DNA from: Pseudoalteromonas sp. S16_S37
Lineage (GTDB): Bacteria > Pseudomonadota > Gammaproteobacteria > Enterobacterales > Alteromonadaceae
DNA length: 64,000 nt
Direction of reading: 5' to 3'
Assembly (NCBI RefSeq): GCF_014694405.1
Contig: NZ_JAAUWV010000001.1
Location: 62,001-126,000, forward strand
Both the position numbers and the translations under genes were made by a program. The notes under the pieces are model-generated. The model searched no databases. It had not been told where the DNA came from and was given only the letters and a program-made list of their open reading frames with translations. Position 1 is the stretch's first letter. Every line of letters begins with the position of its first letter. Of this stretch, positions 38,014 to 46,227 are shown one piece after another.

Positions 38014-39261
38014 ATGAGTTTAATTACCGAATTATCACAGCAAGCTGCCAGTGCAGCAAAGCAGCTAGCGTTATTAACCACAGAGCAAAAAAATGCTGTG
38101 CTAACTGATATGGCTGAGGCATTGGTTGCTCAAAGTAACGATATCTTGGCTGCCAATGAACATGATTTATCTTTGGCTAGAGACAATCAGCTATCAGCGG
38201 CAATGGTTGACCGCCTAACGTTAACACCTGAGCGCATTGCCGATATGGCCGATGGTATTAGAACGATTGTTGAACTGGATGACCCAGTTGGCATAACTCG
38301 AGATCTGGGCGTTAGACCAAACGGTATTAAAATCAGCAAAATGCGAGTGCCTTTAGGGGTTGTGTGTATGATTTACGAAGCACGCCCAAACGTAACTGCT
38401 GATGCCGGTGCTCTGTGCTTTAAATCAGGTAATGGTGTTATTTTACGTGGTGGTAAAGAAGCCCTGCAAAGTTCACAAGCGATTGCTAAAGTAATGCACC
38501 AAGTGCTTGAGCAGCATAATCTACCTACGGCCCTAATTACCGTCATACCAGACCCAGACCGTGCTTTGCTGATGGAGTTGATGCAGCAAAAGCAATACAT
38601 AGATTTGATTATCCCTCGTGGTGGTGAAGGCTTAATTAATTTTGTGACCGAAAACAGTACTATTCCTGTTATTCAGCACTTTAAAGGGGTTTGTCACCTT
38701 TACGTTGACGAAGCTGCTGATTTAGATATTGCGCTTAAGTTGGCACTCAATGGTAAAACTCAGCGCACTGGTGTGTGTAATGCGTTAGAAGGGATTGTGG
38801 TGCATAAGTCGATAGCACCTATGTTCTTGCCTCGTTTACAAAAAGCATTCGCGCACAAGCAGGTGGTGATCAATGCCGACAGCCAAGCCGCGCAATATTT
38901 TGAGGGTGCAAATGTGATTGATGAGTCACAGTTTGGTGAAGAATACCTGCGTTTAGAGGTTGCTGTTCGTATTGTTGACGACTTTGCTGGCGCATTGGCA
39001 CATATCGACCGTTTTGGTAGCCATCACACCGAAGTGATTTGTACGCAAGATGTGCAAACGGCTGAACTATTCCAGCGTAGCGTTGATGCATCAGTGGTTA
39101 TGGTTAACGCATCATCCCGTTTTTCGGACGGTTCGCAATTAGGTTTAGGTGCGGAAATTGGTATTGCAACCACCAAGCTACATGCATATGGGCCGATGGG
39201 TTTGGAATCGCTAACAACTGAGAAGTTTTTAGTAAATGGCGAAGGCCAGATCCGAGAATAA
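38014..39261 (+). CDS. proA: Gamma-glutamyl phosphate reductase
   Basis: 415 residues of the aldehyde-dehydrogenase superfamily. MRVPLGVVCMIYEARPNVTADAGALCFKSGN is the ProA signature region. The catalytic Cys is within RTGVCNALEG, and IIPRGGEGL and SSRFSDGSQLGLGAEIGI are conserved. It uses NADPH to form glutamate 5-semialdehyde, the second proline step. It starts 3 nt after the proB reading frame ends, showing that proB and proA form one operon and that ribosomes may need to re-load after the internal amber codon. Confidence 0.96.
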   Translation: MSLITELSQQAASAAKQLALLTTEQKNAVLTDMAEALVAQSNDILAANEHDLSLARDNQLSAAMVDRLTLTPERIADMADGIRTIVELDDPVGITRDLGVRPNGIKISKMRVPLGVVCMIYEARPNVTADAGALCFKSGNGVILRGGKEALQSSQAIAKVMHQVLEQHNLPTALITVIPDPDRALLMELMQQKQYIDLIIPRGGEGLINFVTENSTIPVIQHFKGVCHLYVDEAADLDIALKLALNGKTQRTGVCNALEGIVVHKSIAPMFLPRLQKAFAHKQVVINADSQAAQYFEGANVIDESQFGEEYLRLEVAVRIVDDFAGALAHIDRFGSHHTEVICTQDVQTAELFQRSVDASVVMVNASSRFSDGSQLGLGAEIGIATTKLHAYGPMGLESLTTEKFLVNGEGQIRE

Positions 39262-39281
39262 ACAGAAAAAGATGTTAGTTT

Positions 39282-39308
39282 AAAGCGGGCGCAATAGTCC
39301 GCTTTTTT
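39282..39308 (+). terminator. Rho-independent terminator after proA
   Basis: AAAGCGG/CCGCTTT stem with GCGCAATAGT loop and a T-rich tail. Confidence 0.82.
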
Positions 39309-39383
39309 ATTTTTAAAAAGCGATAGATTAGCGTGTTTGCTTGTGTTTTAAAAAGGATATTAAAAAAACAGGAGTGCGGAAAG

Positions 39384-39459
39384 TGGTGGAGCTAAGCAGG
39401 ATCGAACTGCTGACCTCCTGCGTGCAAGGCAGGCGCTCTCCCAGCTGAGCTATAGCCCC
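39384..39459 (-). tRNA. tRNA-Ala (anticodon UGC)
   Basis: The minus strand reads a full 76-nt cloverleaf ending in an encoded CCA. The acceptor stem GGGGCTA/TAGCTCC includes the G3-U70 pair that identifies alanine tRNAs. The D arm is GCTCAGCTGGGAGAGC, the anticodon loop CTTGCAC gives UGC, and the T arm has GTTCGATCC. It closely resembles E. coli tRNA-Ala(UGC). It stands alone, not in an rRNA operon, between proA and a lipoprotein gene. Only about 75 nt separate it from the proA terminator. Confidence 0.97.
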
Positions 39460-39593
39460 ACATTCCGGTTTGGACGTTGCGAAATTTATAGTTTTTTAAT
39501 TATCTCGTCAAGTCTTCGCTGGCAAAAAATTTTCACATTTTTACAATTGCCTTTGGTAGACTGGCTGAAATGAATAAAAAAATAGAATGATTG

Positions 39594-39998
39594 ATGCTCC
39601 ATAAGAAAATAAGCTTGTCATTGCTAGGTGCATGTTTTGCCTTGCTAATGGGGTGCTCTTCAGCACCAGATACCCCAGTACTTGAAATCGAAAAACAAGT
39701 ACTGCATACCAAAATGTCAGACGCAGGCCAACAGTTGTTTGTGTACATCGTAACTGTTGAACCTACCCCAGTCATGGTTTTAGATACCAGCAAGCCGTTA
39801 TCACGCTCTGATCTTAAAGCATATGCAAAACATCAACGAGTTGAAGACTCTCCCGAATTAAAATTATTGCTCGAAGAGCGTGCTGTTGAGTTACTTAAAA
39901 CAGCGCTCGCTGAAGAAAGTTATTGCACGCAGGGACACAAAATTAATCAAGTATATTGGCGTGCGCGTAGTGTGCAATTGCGAGGGGCGTGTGAGTGA
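39594..39998 (+). CDS. Small lipoprotein of unknown function
   Basis: A 134-residue protein with a clear lipoprotein signal (KKISLSLLGACFALLMGC, lipobox LMGC) and a short alpha/beta domain without recognised motifs, ending with two Cys (SYCTQGHKI and LRGACE). ATG 39594 is taken; the preceding TTG 39591 is equivalent. The RBS is weak. Its last 8 nt overlap the GTG start of the YbaK-like gene, suggesting translational coupling. Likely outer- or inner-membrane anchored; I do not recognise the family. Confidence 0.65.
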   Translation: MLHKKISLSLLGACFALLMGCSSAPDTPVLEIEKQVLHTKMSDAGQQLFVYIVTVEPTPVMVLDTSKPLSRSDLKAYAKHQRVEDSPELKLLLEERAVELLKTALAEESYCTQGHKINQVYWRARSVQLRGACE

Positions 39999-40494
39999 AT
40001 CATCAACGTTACGCTTAGAACGTGTTTTACAGCAATTGGATATTAAGGCGTTACAGTATGAACACCCACCGTTACATACCTGTGATGAGGCAGACAAACT
40101 GCAGCTTGAACGAGAAGGCACTCGCATCAAAAATTTATTCCTCAGAGATAACTATGGTCGTCGGCATCTTTTATTGTTGCTCAGAGCACAGTTAAAGGTA
40201 GATTTAAAAGCGCTGTCGTCTCAACAGGGGGTGTCACGTTTGGGGTTTGCCTCTGATGCCAGGTTAGAGAAATACCTTCACATAAAGCCTGGTTGCGTGT
40301 CGGCATTAGCTTTAATTAATGATACCGAGCAGCAAGTAGAACTTTGGATTGACCGAGGCCTTTGGAGCGCCGAGCAGTGGCAGTGTCATCCATTAAACAA
40401 TACTAAAACATGGGTGTTAACTAAGCCGCAATTGCAAAAATTTTGGCAGTACACCAATCACACGCCTCATGTGATTGATATCCCTTGTTTATAA
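39991..40494 (+). CDS. YbaK/ProX-like aminoacyl-tRNA editing domain protein
   Basis: A 167-residue protein. The GTG at 39991 is preferred because GAGGGG precedes it and family proteins begin with a short helix (ERVLQQLDIKALQYEHPPLHTCDEA). The conserved editing-domain elements are TRIKNLFLRDNYGRRHLLLLL and LGFASDARLEKYLHIKPGCVSALALINDT. The family (ProXp-ala, PrdX, YbaK) deacylates Ala-tRNA-Pro or Cys-tRNA-Pro in trans. The pattern fits the ProXp-ala-like branch, but substrate choice is inference. It converges on the MFS gene with a 28-nt overlap. Confidence 0.82.
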   Translation: MSESSTLRLERVLQQLDIKALQYEHPPLHTCDEADKLQLEREGTRIKNLFLRDNYGRRHLLLLLRAQLKVDLKALSSQQGVSRLGFASDARLEKYLHIKPGCVSALALINDTEQQVELWIDRGLWSAEQWQCHPLNNTKTWVLTKPQLQKFWQYTNHTPHVIDIPCL

Positions 40495-41606
40495 GTTGTG
40501 ATACTCAGCATTAGGCCTACTCCACAGATCAGCAGCAGCGTTATCAAAAAGGCATGATAGCCAAAATTTTGCAGTATTAAACCTGGTATAAAAGAGCCCA
40601 GCGCACCGCCGCTATAATAAAAAGACACATATGCACCATTTGTAACCGTTGGTGGTGCATCGCTCAGTTTATTAGCAAGGGGAGAAGCACTGGAATGGAT
40701 CATAAACATGCACGCACAAAATAGCGTAAAAGCGATAAGAAATAGGCTCAATACAGGGAGCTGCATGGCAACAAGGGTTAAACAGTAAAGGGCGAACAAG
40801 GCACTTAAAAATAGCCACGAGTTATTAAAATGGCGACTGATGTAGGGCGTTGCCATAGACAGTATTGCGCCAATTAAGTAGCCCGTGTAGACCCACCCAA
40901 TGGTTTTGCTATCGGTGATATTAAACACATCTTGCAAAATAAAAGGCAGGTAGTTCATCAAAGCGGCAAAGCAAAAAAACATACAAAATACACAGCCAAA
41001 TAAGCGCGCGATAAGTGGGTGACGTAAAGGCTTTAAGTAGGCTCTGGGTGAGGCAGGCTCTCGCTTAGGTGGCTCACAGCGCTTAGGTTTAATAAGTAGA
41101 GCCAAAATAATCAACGACACCGCCAATACATAATAAAAGCTTTGCCATGAGAACCAACTAGCAAAATTAGCTGCCAATACTCGCCCTAAGTACCCACCTA
41201 AAATAGAACTCCCAATGTAGCGGGTCATATTTTGTTGTAATTGTGCCGCGCTATATTGCTGACCAATAAAGCCTGTCATCGCGGTAAGCGCCGCAGGAAG
41301 CGTTAGGCCTTGGATAAAACGCAAAGTGAGCAATAGCTCAAAAGAAGGGACCAAAGCAAAGAGTAAGCTGGTGATACTTAAAATCAGCATTGCCACTTTG
41401 AGAATCGACAGCGGATTCTTGCGGGCAAACATCAAGCCATAAAAAATAGGCGCAACTGCCAGCGGTAGCATGGTGAGTGACATCAACGCGCCACTGGCAG
41501 CTGTTGATACATTAAAGTTGTGTGCAAATATAGTCAGTAGAGGTTGCGGTGCATAGAGCACAAAAAAGATGAACATAGATGAAATCAGCAACTGCAATAA
41601 CGGCAT
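40467..41606 (-). CDS. MFS transporter (YnfM-type, drug/metabolite proton antiporter-like)
   Basis: A 379-residue protein with about 12 hydrophobic helices. The helix 2-3 loop region contains YGLMFARKNPLSILK, a degenerate MFS motif A. FIQGLTLPAALTAMTGFIGQQY in helix 4 and LGGYLGRVLAANFASWFSWQSFYYVLA in helices 5-6 fit the YnfM/arabinose-efflux subgroup. The substrate is unknown. ATG 41606 has AGGTT upstream. Its 3' end overlaps the convergent editing gene by 28 nt. Confidence 0.85.
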   Translation of the reverse strand: MPLLQLLISSMFIFFVLYAPQPLLTIFAHNFNVSTAASGALMSLTMLPLAVAPIFYGLMFARKNPLSILKVAMLILSITSLLFALVPSFELLLTLRFIQGLTLPAALTAMTGFIGQQYSAAQLQQNMTRYIGSSILGGYLGRVLAANFASWFSWQSFYYVLAVSLIILALLIKPKRCEPPKREPASPRAYLKPLRHPLIARLFGCVFCMFFCFAALMNYLPFILQDVFNITDSKTIGWVYTGYLIGAILSMATPYISRHFNNSWLFLSALFALYCLTLVAMQLPVLSLFLIAFTLFCACMFMIHSSASPLANKLSDAPPTVTNGAYVSFYYSGGALGSFIPGLILQNFGYHAFLITLLLICGVGLMLSITTYKQGISIT

Positions 41607-41840
41607 GAACCTTCCAGGATACTATTTGCACGACTGGTTCATATTATGCGTGGCTTTGTATACATTGAACAGTTTTGTATCAAATAGTTAGTGATTTCTT
41701 GCGTTAAATCATGTTGTGGCATAAAAGCCTTTGCTATGGTGGGGCTAGGTACAAAAAAATCCCTTGAAGCGTGCTTTGCATATGGTCAAAAAAAACCACT
41801 GCGTTAGAATATGGCTATTAATATTTTATGGAGCAGCACA

Positions 41841-42380
41841 ATGGGTTCGTTACAAGAGCAGCTACTAAAAGCGGGGCTAACGACTGAGCACAAGGCTAAA
41901 GTGGCTAAGTCGGAAAAGCGCAAAGCACAAAAGAAAAAGAAAAAAGGCGCAACCAGTGATCCTAGTGATCTACAAAAGCATATTGAACAAACTAAGCTTG
42001 AGCAGCAAAAAAAGGCTGAAGAACTCAATAAGGCCAAGCAAGCTGAGTTAAAAGAGCGCGAACAAGTTGCACGTGTTAAGCAAATTTTAGAGCATCACAA
42101 TCAAGACGAAATTCGTGGTGATGTTACCTTTAACTTTACTTATGAAAACAAAGTTAAAGAGCTTGATGTAAATGAACAAACCAAAAAAGCACTATCAAAA
42201 GGCCGATTGGCGATTTGTGTGCTTGAAGGGCAATTTTACGTATTGCAAGATGAGCCAGCTCGTAAAATTGCTGAGGTTGACGAAAAATATATCGTCTTCC
42301 ATGTTGAAGACGACAACAGCGGCCCTGATGAGGATGACCCATACGCGGGTTATGAAGTACCAGACGATTTAGTGTGGTAA
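41841..42380 (+). CDS. yaiL: YaiL-family protein (DUF2058)
   Basis: A 179-residue cytoplasmic protein. The start at ATG 41841 (GSLQEQLLKAGLTTEHKAKVAKSEKRKA) fits the family and has TGGAGCA upstream. The N-terminal half is a charged Lys-rich coil (QKKKKKGATSD, then KAEELNKAKQAELKE), as in nucleolin-like DUF2058 proteins. The C-terminal half (FNFTYENKVKELDV and AICVLEGQFYVL) ends in an acidic tail (DPYAGYEVPDDLVW). The function is not established; RNA or ribosome contact has been suggested by its charge distribution (inference). Confidence 0.85.
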   Translation: MGSLQEQLLKAGLTTEHKAKVAKSEKRKAQKKKKKGATSDPSDLQKHIEQTKLEQQKKAEELNKAKQAELKEREQVARVKQILEHHNQDEIRGDVTFNFTYENKVKELDVNEQTKKALSKGRLAICVLEGQFYVLQDEPARKIAEVDEKYIVFHVEDDNSGPDEDDPYAGYEVPDDLVW

Positions 42381-42488
42381 GTTAATTTTACTCATCACAG
42401 CGCCTGCTAATTAATGACGATGTGTAGCGCTTATAAATGGTCTACACTGTAAGAGATTTGTCCGTTAATTAACAAAAAGAGTAATGTT

Positions 42489-42812
42489 ATGAGTAAGATA
42501 AAAAATATAATCTGTGGGGTTGGGCTCTCAATTGTGGCGCTGGGTGCAAACGTAGCGAACGCAGAAGACGGTAAAGCATTATATACAGCTAAAATGTGTC
42601 AAACCTGTCATGGTGCTGAAGGTAAGGCGCCAATTATGGCAATGTACCCTAAGCTAAATGGTCAAAATAAAGAGTATTTAGCAGCACAGATGAAAGATAT
42701 CAAATCAGGCGCGCGTAGCAACGGTATGTCAATGGCAATGAAGGCCATGGTTGCCAATGTATCTGATGCAGAAATTGACGCCATTGCAGAGTATTTATCA
42801 CAGGTTAAATAA
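42489..42812 (+). CDS. Small periplasmic class I cytochrome c (c553/c555-like)
   Basis: A 107-residue protein. The signal peptide (VGLSIVALGANVANA) is cleaved before EDGKALYTAKM. Haem is attached at CQTCH (residues 38-42), and the distal Met is in SNGMSMAMKAM. The terminal helix (DAEIDAIAEYLSQ) is standard. It carries electrons in the periplasm, possibly to a terminal oxidase or denitrification enzyme, but no such genes lie nearby. It has its own terminator. Confidence 0.88.
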   Translation: MSKIKNIICGVGLSIVALGANVANAEDGKALYTAKMCQTCHGAEGKAPIMAMYPKLNGQNKEYLAAQMKDIKSGARSNGMSMAMKAMVANVSDAEIDAIAEYLSQVK

Positions 42813-42828
42813 CCACTTTTGTGAATTT

Positions 42829-42857
42829 AAAAAACCACCGCATGTCGGTGGTTTTTA
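42829..42857 (+). terminator. Rho-independent terminator after the cytochrome c gene
   Basis: AAAAACCACCG/CGGTGGTTTTT stem with an internal CATGT loop. Confidence 0.88.
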
Positions 42858-42927
42858 TTTGGTTGAACAAATGCCCATACTCATTTAGACTTCTATACAT
42901 CTAATTGGGCTTATCTAAGGACCCTCT

Positions 42928-43695
42928 ATGTTTGAACTACCTAAACTCAACTTAAAAGGCAAAGTGTCTGAGCAAGAATGGCAGCTGCGTGTAGATTTAG
43001 CAGCCTGTTATCGCTTGGTTGAGCATATGCGCTGGGGCGATTTAATATACACGCATATGTCGGCGCGTTTACCTGGCACCGATCAGTATTTGGTCAATGC
43101 ATTTGGTTTAAGTTTTGATGAGGTGACTGCGTCAAATCTAGTGAAAGTAGATTTAGCCGGTAATATTTTGGATGATACGCCGTTTAAAATAAACCCTGCG
43201 GGCTTTACGATTCATAGCGCTATTCATGAAGTAAGAAACGATGCGCATTGCGTTATTCACTTACACACCAAAGAGACCGTAGCCGTAGCCAGTCTTGAGT
43301 GCGGTTTATTACCCCTGAGCCAGCATTCGATGTTCTCATTACCTTCTTTGTCATATCATGGCTACGAAGGCTTGGCGGTGAACGACGATGAACGTAAGCG
43401 CTTGCAAGACGATTTGGGGTCGACCAATCACATGTTGTTGGTTAACCATGGTGGTTTAACGGTCGGGCCTACGGTGGGCGATGCGTTTATGCGTTTTTAT
43501 GACTTACAGCGCGCCTGTGAAATTCAACTGGCTATTCAGTCGTCAGGTCAACAAGCCGTGCCTGTACCGCAGCCCATTATAGATAATATTTACAACCAAG
43601 CTAACGTTGTTCATAGCGGCAGTACGGGCGGGCAAGTTGCTTGGCCTGCCATGCTCAGAAAGGCATACCGCTTAGACCCAAGTTTTGCACAATAG
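42928..43695 (+). CDS. Class II aldolase/adducin family protein
   Basis: A 255-residue protein. The zinc-ligand His pair is within CVIHLHTKETVAVA (HLHT), with the third His in LLVNHGGLTVGPTVGDAFMRF. The N-terminal MRWGDLIYTHMSARLPG stretch is usual for this family. Members include fuculose-phosphate and ribulose-phosphate aldolases, and also decarboxylases. The gene is 9 nt before an enolase-superfamily gene, so the two probably act in one catabolic step series on an acid sugar. The substrate cannot be read from the sequence. Confidence 0.8.
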   Translation: MFELPKLNLKGKVSEQEWQLRVDLAACYRLVEHMRWGDLIYTHMSARLPGTDQYLVNAFGLSFDEVTASNLVKVDLAGNILDDTPFKINPAGFTIHSAIHEVRNDAHCVIHLHTKETVAVASLECGLLPLSQHSMFSLPSLSYHGYEGLAVNDDERKRLQDDLGSTNHMLLVNHGGLTVGPTVGDAFMRFYDLQRACEIQLAIQSSGQQAVPVPQPIIDNIYNQANVVHSGSTGGQVAWPAMLRKAYRLDPSFAQ

Positions 43696-43704
43696 GAATT
43701 CATA

Positions 43705-44880
43705 ATGAAAGTTAATCGCGTCGAAGTATTTGATATTCACTGTCCTGATAGACCCGCTTGGACTCCGGTATTTGTTCGTATTCATACCGATGAAGGCATT
43801 AGCGGTGTGGGTGAAGCAGGTCTTGCTTATGACCTAGGCCACAGCGCAGCGGCGGCCATGATAAAAGAAATGGCAGACGCCTTTTTAATTGGTCACGACC
43901 CATTTCAGACTGAGCTTTTATGGTCGCGCATGTTGCGCGAAAGTTTTTGGGGTTTAGGCGGCGGCCCTGTGGTGTATGCGGCCATGAGCGCCATTGATAC
44001 GGCTCTGTGGGATATTAAAGGTAAAGCACTTAACTTACCTGTTTATCAACTACTTGGCGGTAAGGTTAACCCTGAACTAAGAACCTATGCGTCGCAATTA
44101 CAGTTTGATTGGGACAGCGAGTTTAAAGCGCTTGTGGAGCCTCAAGAGTATGCCGAAGCGGCACTTAAGGCTATTGCCGAAGGCTACGACGCGGTTAAAG
44201 TTGACCCAATCCAATACGACAAGTTTGGCAACACCTATTACGACCGTACTAAAATAATCTCTCGCGCAGAGATGAAGCTATACCGTGCACGTATGCAAGC
44301 CATTCGTGAAGCGGTGGGTGATGAAGTAGACATTATTTTTGAGTGCCACAGTTTACCGGGGGCAACTTCAGCCATTCAAATTGGCGAAATAGCCGAAGAA
44401 TTTGATTGCATGTATTACGAAGAGCCTGTGAACTACCTAAACCACTCTTTACATGCCAAAGTAGCCGACAAAGTCGCCGTGCCCATTGCCGGCGGTGAGC
44501 GCTTGTATAACCGTTGGGGAGTGCGCCCATACTTAGAAGATCAAAGTATTGACGTGTTGCAACCTGATATTGGTTTGTGTGGCGGTTTTACTGAAACCAA
44601 AAAAGTGTGTGATTACGCTGATATTTTTGATGTGCGCATTCAAGCTCATGTATGTGGCGGCCCTGTTGCAACGGCAGCCTCGCTACACCTAGAAACCGCC
44701 ATTCCAAACTTTTTAATTCATGAACATCACACCTACGCCATCAAAAAGTGGAACCGTGAATTATGTATTCAAGACCCACAACCTAAAAATGGTGTATTCA
44801 AGGTATCGGAAGAGCCAGGCATTGGTATTGAATTAAACGACGAAGTTGTGATGCGCTCACAACGTGTTGAGATCAAATAA
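43705..44880 (+). CDS. Enolase superfamily (mandelate racemase/muconate lactonizing) dehydratase-like enzyme
   Basis: A 391-residue protein. The N-terminal capping domain is followed by a TIM barrel with the metal-ligand series DIIFECH, MYYEEP and IAGGERLYNRWGVRPYL, then DIGLCGGFTETKK and IQAHVCGGPVATAASL for the C-terminal His/Asp region. The pattern suits the galactonate/gluconate-type dehydratase subgroup rather than true mandelate racemase, but this is inference. It is coupled to the aldolase gene upstream and closed by a terminator 16 nt after the stop. Confidence 0.82.
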   Translation: MKVNRVEVFDIHCPDRPAWTPVFVRIHTDEGISGVGEAGLAYDLGHSAAAAMIKEMADAFLIGHDPFQTELLWSRMLRESFWGLGGGPVVYAAMSAIDTALWDIKGKALNLPVYQLLGGKVNPELRTYASQLQFDWDSEFKALVEPQEYAEAALKAIAEGYDAVKVDPIQYDKFGNTYYDRTKIISRAEMKLYRARMQAIREAVGDEVDIIFECHSLPGATSAIQIGEIAEEFDCMYYEEPVNYLNHSLHAKVADKVAVPIAGGERLYNRWGVRPYLEDQSIDVLQPDIGLCGGFTETKKVCDYADIFDVRIQAHVCGGPVATAASLHLETAIPNFLIHEHHTYAIKKWNRELCIQDPQPKNGVFKVSEEPGIGIELNDEVVMRSQRVEIK

Positions 44881-44896
44881 CGGATACACTTATGTT

Positions 44897-44922
44897 AGAG
44901 GGTTAAACTGGTTTAGCCCTCT
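44897..44922 (+). terminator. Likely terminator of the aldolase/dehydratase pair
   Basis: An AGAGGGTTAAAC/GTTTAGCCCTCT stem (one G-T pair) with a TG loop, followed by TGTTAAGCTTTTT. Confidence 0.68.
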
Positions 44923-45298
44923 TGTTAAGCTTTTTGAGCTTCGGGGGGAAGCCCGTAGTGGTTGTTAAAATTGTTTAACTCACCTTACGCAAAAGAAACG
45001 CACTCACTGCGTTCGCTGTCGTTAACTTTTGCATCTAACTAAGCCAGCTGTTTACTTTTTCTTACTGTTAGCACGCCCCCTTTTCGCAAAATATTTGTTC
45101 AACTCATACTTAATCAGTAACATAACACTACTGATATGCATCATTTTGTGCTATATCAGGTACGAGAATATTAAAAATTTCATACAAACCAAACCTTTGC
45201 AAAAAATATAGTTTGTTATCATGTTGCCAAGTTGTGTACGCTGGGTTAACATTGGTAGCCGAGGTGAGGGACGTATGCCAAAGATAAGGACTTGGATA
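44923..45298. other. 376-bp intergenic region before the peptide gene
   Basis: No gene is convincing: a plus-strand frame at 45029-45211 uses a TTG start with no ribosome site, and a minus-strand frame 45151-45387 merely covers the peptide gene. It contains a composite inverted repeat (44989-45032): outer GCAAAAG/CTTTTGC around inner AACGCA/TGCGTT with a CTCAC loop. It also contains a run of G (GGGGGG at 44943-44948) and presumably the peptide promoter, not identified. Confidence 0.5.
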
Positions 45299-45457
45299 AT
45301 GAAAACCTCTATGACATTAAAAATCAAATCAAAGAAATTAAAAGAGCTAACGACAGAGCGCGCTAAGCTGGTTGGGGGGGGGAGCACCCCAATTGGTACT
45401 GAACCTCAACAAGTGCAAGGTGTGTCGTTAAGCGCACTATACTCAATTCTCTGTTAA
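45299..45457 (+). CDS. Small Gly-Gly-leader peptide, candidate secreted or modified precursor
   Basis: A 52-residue reading frame from ATG 45299, placed 8 nt after a good AAGGA ribosome site. The first 28 residues are Lys-rich and leader-like (LKIKSKKLKELTTERAK) and end in VGGG. The 24-residue tail starts STPIGTEPQQ and ends in a single Cys. This resembles short GG-leader precursor peptides of bacteriocins or RiPPs, although no modification enzyme or ABC-peptidase gene is seen nearby. A longer frame from 45221 exists but its N-terminus lacks any such pattern. The membrane gene starts 23 nt downstream, suggesting an operon. Alternatives are a non-functional ORF or a small stress peptide. Confidence 0.55.
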   Translation: MKTSMTLKIKSKKLKELTTERAKLVGGGSTPIGTEPQQVQGVSLSALYSILC

Positions 45458-45480
45458 GGAAAATTGCTAAAGGACTGATG

Positions 45481-46041
45481 ATGAATGAAGTTTTATATTA
45501 TTTAGGATATTTTTTTAATACTATCGTATTTTGTATCGTACTTTTTTGGATGAAGAAGTTTTATTCTAAAAGATGGAAGCTATTCTTTGGCCCTAAAAAA
45601 GACTTGGCTACTGTTCAAGAACATGAGCTTTACTCAAACTTTTTAACTGCATTTTGTTTTTTGGTTTTTCTTTTGATTAGCTTTCAACTGGAGTTGTTCT
45701 TGCTGTCTTTGGAAATGGATTTAGTAGAGAAAATAAAGCTGTTTTATACAAGTATGGTTATAGTCCAATTCTCATGGTTATTGACTCTTTTTTGCTTGCA
45801 TTTGGTGCGAGGTTGTACTTTCTCTTCGGCAGCTCGAATTTGTACTTATTCTACAATAGTTGTAATGATGTTACTTGGTATGCAACTCATTTCACGGGGG
45901 TACTTCGATTATCACGAGTTAAGTATTATTTATAAAGTAGGGCTTTGGATCTGTAAAGTCATAATCCTTACAGCTTTAGTAACTTACCCAATTCGCTCTA
46001 TTAAAGATTATTTTAAACAAAAGCGCGCAGCAGCGTCATAA
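45481..46041 (+). CDS. Five-helix membrane protein, paralogue 1
   Basis: A 186-residue protein with about five hydrophobic segments (around 6-24, 50-74, 86-108, 118-136 and 150-172). ATG 45481 is chosen: it sits 6 nt after AGGA and matches the MNE start of paralogue 2. Motifs shared with the next two genes are HELYS (HEMHS in the others), RGCTFSSAARIC, MQLISRGYFDYHEL and YPIR near the C-terminus. I do not recognise the family. It is closest in context to the GG-leader peptide, 23 nt upstream. Possible roles (immunity, transport, signalling) are speculation. Confidence 0.75.
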   Translation: MNEVLYYLGYFFNTIVFCIVLFWMKKFYSKRWKLFFGPKKDLATVQEHELYSNFLTAFCFLVFLLISFQLELFLLSLEMDLVEKIKLFYTSMVIVQFSWLLTLFCLHLVRGCTFSSAARICTYSTIVVMMLLGMQLISRGYFDYHELSIIYKVGLWICKVIILTALVTYPIRSIKDYFKQKRAAAS

Positions 46042-46081
46042 ACTGCCAATCTTAACCCTATAAAATTTCATTCATGCAAAG

Positions 46082-46112
46082 TGGCGATGATAAAACACAT
46101 CGCCATTTTTTT
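46082..46112 (+). terminator. Terminator after membrane paralogue 1
   Basis: TGGCGATG/CATCGCCA stem with loop ATAAAACA, followed by an eight-T run. Confidence 0.87.
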
Positions 46113-46165
46113 ATTGTAATTTTTATACAACCTAGGCTCTAATCGTGAATTTTTTGAAATGTCTA

Positions 46166-46193
46166 TTGGGCACTAAGTGCAAGGGCATATAAT
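46166..46193 (+). promoter_or_regulatory. Putative promoter of membrane paralogue 2
   Basis: TTGGGC at 46166-46171 and TATAAT at 46188-46193, 16 nt apart, about 35 nt before the ATG. Together with the terminator upstream it suggests separate transcription of paralogues 2 and 3. Confidence 0.6.
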
Positions 46194-46227
46194 GTGAGTT
46201 TCAGCTAATTTAACAGAGAAGATTAAA

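Noticed and set aside
44969..45036. Integron attC-like site
   Set aside because: A GTTTAAC core is present, but no GTTRRRY partner at the proper distance and no integrase gene is seen.
45029..45211. 60-codon hydrophobic frame before the peptide gene
   Set aside because: Starts at a TTG inside an inverted repeat with no ribosome site and no recognisable family.
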